The position numbers and the translations under genes were made by a program. Shown here one piece after another: positions 1 through 10,126 of a stretch of DNA of 64,000 nucleotides (position 1 is the first letter of the stretch; the number at the start of each line of letters is the position of its first letter). Source of the DNA: Sanghuangporus weigelae (Eukaryota; Basidiomycota; Agaricomycetes; Hymenochaetales; Hymenochaetaceae); contig CP137322.1 of NCBI GenBank assembly GCA_033182465.1, positions 1,922,001-1,986,000 on the forward strand, read 5' to 3'. The notes under the pieces are model-generated. The model was not told where the DNA came from, did no database searches, and worked only from the letters and a program-made list of their open reading frames with translations.

Positions 1-1247
1 GCAAGAGTACCTGTCTTCGGCACAGTTTGTTGGGCTTTGGGCTTTTCATCGACATCCATCGCATCGCTAGTCGCCTTCGCCTTCCTATCCCCGGCCAGCT
101 CACGTAGGATCCAGCCAACACCCTTTTCACGCATCGCCACCTCAACATTGACTCGTTCATCCGCGTCGCTACGTGCAAGCTTGGTACACCACACAACGAC
201 ATCGCGATTCTTCAAAAGCTTTGTGATGAGACCAAAACTTTGGTAATCAAAAAGCTCTATGAGCTGATTTTCGCAGTCGCGAAGAGAAGACTCAGAGCCA
301 AGAATGGACAGCACGGCGGTCGCTTTCTCGGTTGCTGTCACCGGATCTGGGTACACTTCACTGATCTGTCGTTGTACCCAGAAACCGTCAATTTCGTGAG
401 GTGCAACAATATCCTGGTCCTGCTTTTGCTTTTTCGTCCGTTCGCCGGTCGTGTCTGTGCCGAAAACGAGCTCTTCCTCCTCGTCTTCATCAAGTCCCTC
501 AGGTACTCCAATCTGGTCCCTTTCCTCATCATCTTCATCTGACTCATCTCGGACCTCAAAGCCTTCGTCCTCCTCCTCTTCTTGCTCTTCCTCGTCAAAT
601 ACGACAGCAACACCTAGCTCGTCATCGATTTCTGCATCCTTCCGCTCCATGTCAGGATCCGCTTGTTCATCATCCTCCACACCGTAATCAGTAATCTTCT
701 TCGACAGATTAACGAGTTGCGAAAACGTCTCGTTCGGCAACGACCCCAAAATTTCTTCAATCTCCTTCTTCTTGTCGAAGTCTTTCATTGAGTCGTTCTT
801 GAGAGTTTCAAGGACAGTATCCGCTGCACTACGGACGATATCGTTCGCTTGGTCGCCGAGTGCCTGATGCACCGTGGCCAAAATGAGCTCGTAAACTTCC
901 CTCGTCTCAGCTGTCCTAGGCCGATATGTAAGACCCTCTACGTCCTGCGTAGCTTCTATGATATCTGTGTATCTGAAGCCCGAAACATCAGTCGTTTTTC
1001 GCTTCGCAGGGCGTTCTGTGGCTTCTTGGCGATCCGTGACCTTCTTTTTCTTCTTGTCCAAGTCCTTTGGCGTAGAACGCTGCACTCGTGAACCCATTTC
1101 CTTCGGGTTAATTCGACCCACAAGCGTCTCGGGAGTGCCATCTGGTTCGTTGTCTCGTCGAGGAAGACCTGACTTGTCGGCTGTAAGAACTAGAGACGAA
1201 ATTGCGCCATAATTGTATCCCGAGAGATCTGGTTTCCCCGGAGGCAT
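1..1247 (-). CDS. BRR2: BRR2, U5 snRNP RNA helicase, N-terminal part (runs off the left edge)
   Basis: Brr2 is the DExD/H helicase of the U5 snRNP that unwinds U4/U6 during spliceosome activation in the nucleus. Only the N-terminal 415 codons lie here, as one uninterrupted frame from ATG at 1247-1245 to the window edge. Seen: the opening motif with SGYNYGAISSLVLTADKSG, a basic KKKKK stretch, the block YRPRTAETREVYELIL, then QALGDQANDIVRSAAD, LVNLSKKITDYGVEDDE, a long Asp/Glu-rich stretch, and HEIDGFWVQRQISEVYPDP followed by EVAMREKGVGWILRELAGD. These follow, in order, the helical/PWI-like N-terminal region that precedes the two helicase cassettes in Brr2 of yeast and human; the cassettes themselves lie outside the window. 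No intron is seen in this part. Identification rests on recalled family motifs, and the order and spacing make it strong. Confidence 0.9.
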   Translation of the reverse strand, partial: MPPGKPDLSGYNYGAISSLVLTADKSGLPRRDNEPDGTPETLVGRINPKEMGSRVQRSTPKDLDKKKKKVTDRQEATERPAKRKTTDVSGFRYTDIIEATQDVEGLTYRPRTAETREVYELILATVHQALGDQANDIVRSAADTVLETLKNDSMKDFDKKKEIEEILGSLPNETFSQLVNLSKKITDYGVEDDEQADPDMERKDAEIDDELGVAVVFDEEEQEEEEDEGFEVRDESDEDDEERDQIGVPEGLDEDEEEELVFGTDTTGERTKKQKQDQDIVAPHEIDGFWVQRQISEVYPDPVTATEKATAVLSILGSESSLRDCENQLIELFDYQSFGLITKLLKNRDVVVWCTKLARSDADERVNVEVAMREKGVGWILRELAGDRKAKATSDAMDVDEKPKAQQTVPKTGTL

Positions 1248-3501
1248 GTTTTGAGCGGTCGAGCTAGCAATGGGAGGATGAAGAAAGAAGGTAAATTGGC
1301 TAACAAGTGACTTGCGCGTGATGGAGTCACGGCGCCGAGGAGTGTCACGCGTGACGATGTCGGCGTGACTATCAGCCAACACGGCTGTTCTCTTCAGCTC
1401 GACTACTGTAGTCCAGTCCCTCTTCGCAGACCATTTGGCGGCAGATAATCATTACTGCAAATCTTTTCAATTTCGTTATCTGCATTCGCATTCATTGCGT
1501 GCCAATCCTGATGGACTCCAGGCTCGGAAAGTGCGCTCAAAACCTCTTTTCACTTCTTCAAGCTTCTCGAACAGACCCGTCGTTCAGTTCAATTGAAGAC
1601 TTCCTGTAGATCATTCTAAACTCCTCCTGAGGAAATTAAACTTCGTGTTGTATGTCCATCGCAGTCGTCGATGTGCATTCCAGCAGAGGAGCAACCGTCG
1701 TTGCTTCGTTCTTTGGATTGTACTATGATGGCTTGAACTTCTACTTCTCTAGCGAACGTCTTGCTCAATGCACACCGCTCTTTTGAGTCTTTTCAAGCAA
1801 TAATGCCTCTCTCCTCTCCAGCAACCGTAGAAATGGCATCGCACGATCAAAGAATCGAGGCATATTAAACCCAGAGTTACTGATGTCTCAAGACAAGATG
1901 AATTTATTGAAAGGTAAACGCTGAGGTTTTTTGGCCGACGAGACCTATGGCGTTTCCTTCTCCAGATTCGTCTCCGCTCGGCCAAGCTCGCCCCCAGACC
2001 CCTCCCCCACAATCACCCCGCGCCTGACATTTATCTGACTGTACAGGACTGTGCCTTAACATGCTACTGATTGCGCGATAATCAACCTTCATACTTTGGT
2101 TTGGTACATGGCCGCGACGGTTTATGGTTATTAGCTCGTTGACCCTGTAGACAGGTCCCGGGTTCAACCCTGTTCAACGACGTTTGCTCTCATGTCGGAC
2201 CCATCGGAACAAGCTCTCTGCTTGGCGCTGCGTTTGGTGGGCAAGTTGAAAGCTGGATTATGGCCGGGGTCGGAAAGAAAAAATAGAGATCCAAGCTGGA
2301 AGGCGTCAGGGACGGACTGTCACAGAGGTACGACCCCTTCCGTTGACCGCCTTTTTTTCTCTGTTCTGGTTCAAGGATGGGCTAGGTCTGGACTGAGGAG
2401 AAAACAAAGTTAGTGAGTATTTTCCTTTCTATTTTCCTTTCTTACTTAAGGTTTCTACAGCAACCCGGACTCCTAATTCGGGCGAGCAATGAACTTCTTT
2501 TCACGCTAGAATCTGAATCAACTATTCATTCAGTACAGTAATGAAAGCCTTCCCGCGGTGGCTGCTCACCTTCTCGTTCCATTTACGTGCGCCGCACACC
2601 ACCGTCAATTCGACCTGATCGGACTTGTCAGAATTCAGAAAAAGGAAAAAAAGGGCAAATCAGCGAAAGGAAAGAGTGCCGTGTCCATCGTGTCGCAGCT
2701 TCACAGTAACATACCCGATGATCAAATGTATTCAGTCCCGCATTCTGTTGCTATTTGACTCTAAAATTTCCTTTCCTCAGTCTACCAGAGTCTACCACAC
2801 TCTACCCGATCTTACTATAGGTTCCGAAACAAACGCAGCGCTCTATGACCTACGAAGCCTTGGTGAGACGGAATAAGGTACATCGGTGGAGTATCAAACA
2901 ATTGGACCATATGGAACGCTTCTGTTTGTCGGATTCAGTCCCCTGGAGAAAATAGCCGGACAATATCGGATGATCCGAAGGGGGACCCCACGGGGCGCTT
3001 GGCTGTCCATCTTTTCTATGTTTTTCCTCTCGCAGTTTTTTCCTCATTTGATCGCTTGGCGTCGTTCTCCAACCGCATTGGGGTTTACCCTGGCTTAGCC
3101 GCTTCTGGAATATGGAGGTTGGAGTCTTCCAAATCGGGCGTATGTCGGAGATGGTCCTCAAAACATTTCGCACCTGTTTTCCAGTCGGAAGGAATCTTCA
3201 GTCCGTAAGACGAAGATAGATTTACGAGGACAGATTTTGCAGTAGCGGAAACGCAGGCAAGCCGTAGGACATTTCGCTCGCCAAGACACAATGGCCATTG
3301 AGCCTGAATGCCGAATGAAATCGAATAGGTAGCCAAGAAAAATACTCCCTGATGGTCATCGAACTTGATGCTATAAAATGAAGGCGAGCTTCACTTCTCG
3401 TCGCCCAGTCTTCCCCCCGAAAAGCGAGTGCGGCTTGGCTCTCGCTTTATCACCCCCAATCCTCACCTGCACCGTCTACGTCGTCTGTTCGTTCAGCAAC
3501 C
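1248..3501. other. Intergenic region without a supported gene
   Basis: About 2.25 kb between divergent BRR2 (-) and the first transporter (+). All open frames are short, lack family motifs and change frame. A GGTTCAACCC box near 2160 preceded by an A-box-like stretch near 2131 resembles a tRNA promoter, but the spacing is about 17 nt too short and no cloverleaf forms. The last 150 bases hold the transporter's TATA box and leader. Confidence 0.6.
3372..3377 (+). promoter_or_regulatory. TATA box of the first transporter gene
   Basis: TATAAA within CTATAAAATG lies about 125 bases before the start codon at 3502. A TATAAATT element sits at a matching distance before the paralogue at 7071, which supports a real core promoter element. 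Confidence 0.6.
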
Positions 3502-5725
3502 ATGTCTGACGACGGCAAGGCCATAGAGGAATACTCCTCCGTGGAAGAGGCCAAGACCAAGGTCCCGGATCTCAATACGAACATTGGTGCAAAGTGTGTT
3601 CCTCTGCATGATACACTGCAAGCGGAGTCACTAATTACGATTTACTCTAGGATTAAGAATCCGCTCCTCGGTATTCCAGAAGATCAACTTATGGTCGATG
3701 TTGAACAATTCGCACGCGAGAAGCAGATGGAAGATATCCTTCCTCTACTCAAGCATGGTGCGATCGCTGCACAGAACCCGATGGACTTCGAGACCCAGAA
3801 AGGTCTTACTGACGAAGAGCGAGACGCACTGCGGTTCGAAATTACACATAAATGGAAGCATCCTCGTGCACTGTATTTCACGATCATCCTTTGTTCAATC
3901 GGTGCCGCTGTCCAGTAAGCTCTCATACCAATCGTCCTCGGTGAGATAGGAAAATATGCACGCTGACTACTGTATTCCTCTATCACAGAGGTTGGGACCA
4001 AACCGGTTCTAACGGTGCAAACTTGTCGTTCCCGCAAGAGTTTGGAATCGGATCGACCTCCACTAAGGACACTTTCATTGTCGGTCTGGTTAACGCGGCT
4101 CCGTATATCGCGTCATCCCTTATGTATGTATAATTTCTGTTTTCTTGCCTCGAGATTCTCTCTTTTTCACTCATTATCTTATCTGTTTTTTTAGTGGCTG
4201 CTGGCTTTCAGATCCTCTTAATAATTGGTTCGGTCGTCGAGGATGCCTCTTTGTCTCCGCGCTCTTTTGTATGATTTCCCCTATCGGCGGCGCCTTCAGC
4301 CGGAACTGGGAGCAGCTTTTCATTACTCGTATTCTTCTCGGTATTGGTATGGGTTCAAAGGCTTCCACTGCCCCGATCTTCGCTGCGGAAAATTCGCCTG
4401 CTTTGATCCGAGGAACTTTGGTAATGAGTACGGCTCCGATATTAATTTGTATGTGACCAATACTGACGTCTCGCCTATAGCATGGCAGTTATGGACAGCA
4501 TTCGGTCTTTTCCTGTATGCATTTTTCTCTTTTGACGACTTTGAGATTATCGTATTGAATCAAAGTAAAGAGGATTCTCCGCCAACTTGGCCGTTATGGA
4601 CACGGGAAGAAATGCGTGGCGTATGGAGATTGGCTCTGCCTTCATTCCTGCAATCCCTCTTCTTGTCGGTTGCTACCTTTGTCCAGAGGTACGTCTGGCA
4701 GCTTCATTTCGGTAAGCCATGCTAACTGAGGGATCCTCGTTGTATAGTCGCCCCGTTGGTACATGAAAAAGAATCGCTATCGTAAAGCCTATAACTCTCT
4801 CTTGCGGCTTCGTAACCATCCCTTACAGGCAGCGCGTGATCTATACTACATCCATGCTCAGCTGGAATTAGAGAATCAGTTCATTGTGAAGGGCAGTTAT
4901 CTCAGACGATTCATCGAGCTCTTCAAGGTTCCACGAATTAGGCGTGCGACGCTTGCGGCTTCCACTGTCATGCTCGCGCAGCAGATGTGCGGGATCAACA
5001 TCATCGCGTTCTATTCGTCGACGGTATTCAGAGAGGGAGGATCATCGCACAAGGAAGCGCTCTTTGCATCATGGGGTTTCGGTCTCGTCAACTTCGTCTT
5101 TGCCTTCCCGGCTTTGCGTACGATCGATACTTTTGGTCGTCGTTCATTGCTGCTATTCACGTTCCCGCAGATGGCCTGGACATTGCTGGCGGCTGGGTTG
5201 TGTTTCCTGATTCCAAAGGAGCTAACAGCGCATCAGGCACTCGTTGCGTTGTTCGTCTTCCTGTTCGGGGCTTTCTATTCTCCAGGAGAAGGTCCGGTGC
5301 CATACACATACTCAGCGGAGGTGTTCCCGTTGTCTCACCGTGAGGTTGGTATGGCGTGGGCTGTTGCGACGTGCCTGTTCTGGGCAGCGGTGCTTTCTAT
5401 CACTTTCCCACGCATGCTAACCGCGATGACGCCGACTGGTGCATTTGCGTTCTATGCGGGCCTCAACGTCGTTGCATTCGTTATGATCTTCTTCTGGGTG
5501 CCCGAAACGAAGCAGCGTACACTCGAGGAGCTCGACTACATCTTCGCCGTCCCGACAAAGAAATTTGTCTCGTACCAGGTCAGGAAATGGATTCCATACT
5601 TCATCAAACGGTACATTTTCTGGGACAAGACCGCTGTCCTCGAGCCACTGTATCACTTTGAAGGTTTGGCTAAGGATGAAAAGGATCTGTTGGCGCAAGA
5701 AGCGAAGGTCCACGAGAAGAAGTGA
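3502..5725 (+). CDS. MFS sugar/polyol transporter, tandem copy 1
   Basis: Predicted plasma-membrane transporter of the MFS sugar porter family (12 helices, probably proton symport; substrate unknown). Exons: 3502-3593, 3651-3914, 3989-4123, 4195-4427, 4481-4514, 4571-4688, 4748-5725; they close in frame to 617 residues. Seen: an N-terminal extension of about 100 residues with [20 protein letters not shown] and a LTDEERDAL block, first helix ending [23 protein letters not shown] loop after helix 2, [11 protein letters not shown] after helix 6, [17 protein letters not shown] in helix 7, [11 protein letters not shown] between helices 8 and 9, and [15 protein letters not shown] after helix 12. 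The last three and FGRRG are sugar-porter signatures. Intron 1 (57 nt, GTGTGT donor) is in frame and free of stops, so retention would add 19 residues. The start is shared with the paralogue downstream, a tandem duplicate with identical intron positions. Confidence 0.9.
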
Positions 5726-6470
5726 AAAAACCAGTAGACCCTTCGGTCTGTGCCATTCAGCACATACTGTAGACGGCAAATGCCGTATGTTTCTACGATG
5801 TAAAACTCATCGACCGATATAACAATCTCTGTAACATGCGCTTCATGTAATTCACGTCATTCGCTGGCTACGAAAGAACATTATTTTCCTTGCCTTCCAA
5901 TTCCGGCTGCTTGGCATGCGTCAGTATCAGCCAAGACTTCCAAGAAGCCAGGACTTGCTGACTCCGGGATTGGATCGACCGATCATTTGTGTGTCCGCAT
6001 AGGACGCACTTAATTTCTAATTTCGGAGTGGCTCGCCAGTGGCCAGAATATCCACGAAGTACGATGACGCAATGCGAACAGCAGAGAAGGCAATGCAGCT
6101 AAGTTCTCTATCTGCCTCAAAGCGGACACTCGAGTTTAAGAATTCACAGGTCGGCTTATTTTTAAGGTCGATTTCAAATTTAAAGCCACCCCGGTTGTTG
6201 TCCATCACGAAAACAATCAGAACCGAGGCGCTGTTGATGCTATTGGGGTGGGACACCTCTCTTCTACTACTTCCAAAATCAAGTTATGCATTCCTATCTA
6301 GTGCTTCGGATCTTAGGCTCTGCTCTATTTCGAGACAAGCTCGCCTACTGTGAGAATGAAATGAAGAAACGGTTGTCCGCTGTGCTCGGCTTGAATTTTG
6401 TCTTGAGTCACGAATAGCCTCCGTGAGAACGCAGGACTTATCAATGAAAGGCAATGAAAGTCAAATCGCC

Positions 6471-6620
6471 GTCACGTCACTCTATTTCCTTGCTGAGAAA
6501 TCATATGGCGCTTTGACCAAGTAACAATACTTATTGCAAGCTACATTACCGTCAATCTCTGTCGGATTGTATGAGACGAGTGAGAGAAAGTCACACTGAC
6601 ATCCACGAATGTCACGTCAC
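6471..6620. promoter_or_regulatory. Pair of GTCACGTCAC elements upstream of transporter copy 2
   Basis: The same ten bases occur at 6471-6480 and 6611-6620, 140 bases apart and 450-600 bases before the start codon at 7071. Each contains ACGTCA, the reverse complement of TGACGT, a half-site for CRE/ATF-type bZIP regulators. The exact repeat in a promoter suggests, but does not prove, binding sites. Confidence 0.4.
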
Positions 6621-6939
6621 GAGAGCAGGCTACTGCCTAAAAGGGAGTTTGTCGTCGAAGCTTCGAAGCCTCCGGGGTCCTTCTTCAGACCTTTCATTTC
6701 GCACCTCACGACATTATCATATCCCGGCCTATCGACTAGCGGATCTCCGGTTCACAGAGGATATTGTTTTATTTGAAAGAGAGCCAGGAACGGAAATGTG
6801 GGTATAATGCAAACCATCTCACCTCGTGACAAGGGAGGGTTTGGGAAAGAAGCCACACCTTTTGATGAACCTGAATCGCGACAAAAACAGAATGAATGCT
6901 CAGTTACCACTCCCCCGATTTTTTTTCTATCCCAAATGA

Positions 6940-6947
6940 TATAAATT
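6940..6947 (+). promoter_or_regulatory. TATA box of the second transporter gene
   Basis: TATAAATT lies about 125-130 bases before the start codon at 7071, matching the element and spacing in front of the tandem copy at 3502. Confidence 0.55.
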
Positions 6948-7070
6948 GGCGAATATCTCGCCTCCAAGGACCGCCCCGCCCCCACCCCCACTCCGAGTCG
7001 GCCTCCCTTTCCTCCTCCATTCCCTACACTCCTAAAGCCTTCGTTCCATTTTTGTATGCAATCGCTTATC

Positions 7071-9303
7071 ATGTCTGACGACGTCAAAGGGGTTGTTGAG
7101 GAATACGCCTCGTCGGAGGAAGGTAAGGACAAAGTTCCTAACCTCAACGCGAATGTCAGCGCGAGGTACGTTCTCACTTATCGCCGGTCGGAGACGTGCT
7201 AACGTTAAGCCCTTCATTCAAGGATCAAGAACCCGCTCCTCGGCATACCAGAAGAACAGCTTATGGCTGATGTAGAGCAGTTTGCCCGTGAGAAGGATAT
7301 GGAAGATATTCTTCCGCTCCTCAAACACGGTGCGATTGCTGCGCAAAATCCGCTGGACTTCGAGACCCAGAAAGGTCTGACGGACGAGGAGCGCGACGTT
7401 CTTCGGTACGAAATAACGCACAAATGGAAGCAGCCTCGTTTGCTATACTTCACGATCGTCCTTTGCTCGATTGGTGCCGCTGTTCAGTAAGTCTTCTTTG
7501 ATTGCCGGTGCTCTATCTCGGTGTGCTTATTGAATTCCACAAAGGGGGTGGGACCAGACCGGTTCCAATGGAGCAAACTTGTCATTCCCGGATGAATTTG
7601 GCATCGGGACCGATTCAACGAGAGATACCTTTCTCGTGGGCCTTGTCAATGCAGCACCTTACATAGCGTCATCCTTTCTGTGCGTCTTTCTTTTCTGTTT
7701 CTTCTTTTAAAGCAAGGTCTTGAATAACTACTGACAATATCCCTACTTCCATAGAGGATGCTGGATTTCTGACCCTCTCAATAACTGGCTGGGCCGTCGA
7801 GGATGCATTTTCTTCTCAGCTGTTTTCTGTGTCCTTGCACCCATTGGGGGTGCCTTCACCCAGACCTGGGAGCAATTATTCGTCACGCGTCTTCTGCTTG
7901 GTATCGGTATGGGATCGAAAGCATCCACGGTTCCTATATTTTCTGCGGAGAATTCCCCGGCCATGATCCGCGGAACTTTGGTAATGTGTTCGTGCTGGAT
8001 CTTCATGATGTGAGACTAGACAGCACTTCGCTAACGTGAAATTCATCTAGGTTGGCAAATGTGGACCGCATTCGGAATTTTCCTGTAAGTTACAATATCA
8101 CGACCGATAGTGATATAATATTGAGTACGACAAAGGGGTTTCTGTGCTAATTTGGCCGTCATGAATACCGGCCGTATTTCATGGCGGCTGCAGATTGGGT
8201 CTGCGTTTATTCCTGCGGTGCCGCTTCTTATCGGCATATACATGTGCCCGGAGGTACGTTCTTTCCTTTATACCGATATGTATGTAATCGTCAGAAGTGA
8301 TTAATTGCTCTCTGTATAAAAATAGTCTCCCCGTTGGTACATGAAAAAGAATCGCTATCGTAATGCCTATAACTCGCTATTGAGGCTTCGCAACCATCCA
8401 CTTCAGGCTGCGCGTGATCTCTACTACATTCATGCTCAATTGCAAGTTGAAGCAGAGTTCATTGGAAAGTCGACCTATATTTCGCGATTCTTCGAGCTAT
8501 TCACGATCCCGCGTGTTCGCCGCGCAACGCTTGCGTCGTTTACGGTGATGATAGCTCAGCAAATGTGCGGTATAAACATCATCACTTTCTACTCGTCTTC
8601 GGTATTCAAAGAGGGAGGTGCAACCGAAAAGGGAGCACTGCTCGCGTCCTGGGGATTCGGTCTCGTCAACTTCTTGTTTGCTTTCCCCGCACTGCGTACG
8701 ATCGATACATTCGGACGCCGTTCGTTGCTCCTGTTCACCTTCCCACAGATGGCGTGGACTCTTCTTGCTGCAGGATTCTGCTTCCTTATTCCCCGAGAAT
8801 CGAAAGCTCATCTGGGACTCGTCGCTCTTTTCGTCTTCCTGTTCGGGGCTTTCTACTCGCCGGGAGAAGGTCCGGTTCCATTTACATATTCTGCGGAGGT
8901 GTTTCCGTTATCCCACCGTGAGGTCGGAATGGCCTGGGCTGTTGCGACGTGCCTGTTCTGGGCAGCGGTGCTTTCTATCACGTTCCCGCGTATGCTGACC
9001 GCGATGTCGCCTACCGGCGCGTTTGGATTCTACGCAGGCCTTAACATTGTTGCACTCGTTATGATCTTCTTCTGGGTGCCCGAAACGAAGCAGCGTACAC
9101 TCGAGGAGCTCGACTACATTTTCGCCGTCCCGACGTCCCGACATGCCTCGTACCAGCTTACTACTTGGCTGCCATACTTCATCAAACGTTACGTCTTCCT
9201 TGACAAGACTGCTCACCTCGAGCCGTTGTACCACTTCGAGGGTGTCGCCGCGGATGAAAGTGAGCTCGACCTGCGCGAGACCCACTTCCAAGAAAAGTCA
9301 TAA
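7071..9303 (+). CDS. MFS sugar/polyol transporter, tandem copy 2
   Basis: Paralogue of the gene at 3502-5725, same strand, same seven-exon structure: 7071-7165, 7223-7486, 7545-7679, 7755-7987, 8051-8084, 8136-8253, 8326-9303, giving 618 residues. Membrane transporter of the MFS sugar porter family; substrate unknown. Seen: the same N-terminal extension ([20 protein letters not shown]), [62 protein letters not shown] and [15 protein letters not shown]. The last exon is very similar to copy 1, especially around residues [16 protein letters not shown] and the conserved stretch after it. Intron 4 uses a GTTCGT donor, a weaker form than its neighbours. Unlike copy 1, intron 1 contains a stop, so it must be removed. 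The coding sequence is intact and shows no sign of decay. Confidence 0.9.
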
Positions 9304-10126
9304 ATGTCTTTATAAAACATCGATAGTATTGACTTGTGAACCGTCCGGCTCGTGGAGCGGACCGGTATGACTTCACGATGATATGAGATGCCACCTCTCC
9401 GCGGGTGCACAACCAACTTGTTTTACTGATACCATTCCCACTAGTTCTAGTGTCTATGTAACACCCTTTATTGTCTTGTATCGCTGGTTACGAATAACAT
9501 TATTTGTTCTTGACGCTTGACATATTGTTCCTTGGCGAGCCACTTAGCGAGTCTTAGCTTCTGGCCAAGAGGGTGGATCATTCTTTGACGAGAGATTTGA
9601 TCGACACGAGAAAACCTAAGTGCTGTGATTTCCTATTTCGGCCGAATATATTTGCCACAACGCTCAGGTCTTCGTCGGTGTCTGTCTGATGCTGAGAACC
9701 AGCGCTCGGTTTTGTGCGCTCACGTCTCAAAGCGACGAGCATCCCGAAGAGAGGAGGCTTCTTCAATATCGCTCGGGTGGTTAGACTCAAACTTTCCCAG
9801 CACAAAATTAAATCTCTCGCTAGCGGCATCTTCATATGTCTCCTATCGATATATCAATCAAAATTGAGCGCGAGCCACAAGAATTCGAACGATTGCATAT
9901 ATTTATACAAATTACGTCCTGTAGAGCTTTAGACAAAAATAGATCGATCCGCTAGAAATACAGTTACATTACAAGAAAGATAACATCTAGAAATTGCGCG
10001 GCAGGATTTGAGGTCGAATGGGAAATAAAGCAGGGGAAGTAAATGCACGCATGAGGTTTAAAACATTGGCTCGCAAAGACAGTGCGCCGGAAGACGTAAG
10101 GTCCCTTGCAGCTTGTACATCAACGT
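9304..10126. other. 3' flanks of two convergent transporter genes
   Basis: No gene seen. From about 9,890 onward the sequence is recognisably related to 33,305-33,582 (shared tracts such as AAAAATAGATCGA), marking the 3' edge of the duplicated unit that carries transporters 3 and 4. Confidence 0.55.

Larger units (their letters stand above)
5726..7070. other. Spacer and promoter region between the tandem transporters
   Basis: No supported gene. The first half is 3' flank of copy 1; bits of it (near 5860-5890) resemble the 3' flank of copy 2 (near 9480-9510), as expected if the duplication included the 3' end. The decamer GTCACGTCAC occurs at 6471-6480 and again at 6611-6620. C-rich leader sequence lies at 6960-7030. 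Confidence 0.55.

Noticed and set aside
2125-2175. tRNA-like A and B boxes (AGCTCGTTGA and GGTTCAACCC)
   Set aside because: The spacing is about 17 bases too short and neither strand folds into a cloverleaf; at most a degenerate relic.
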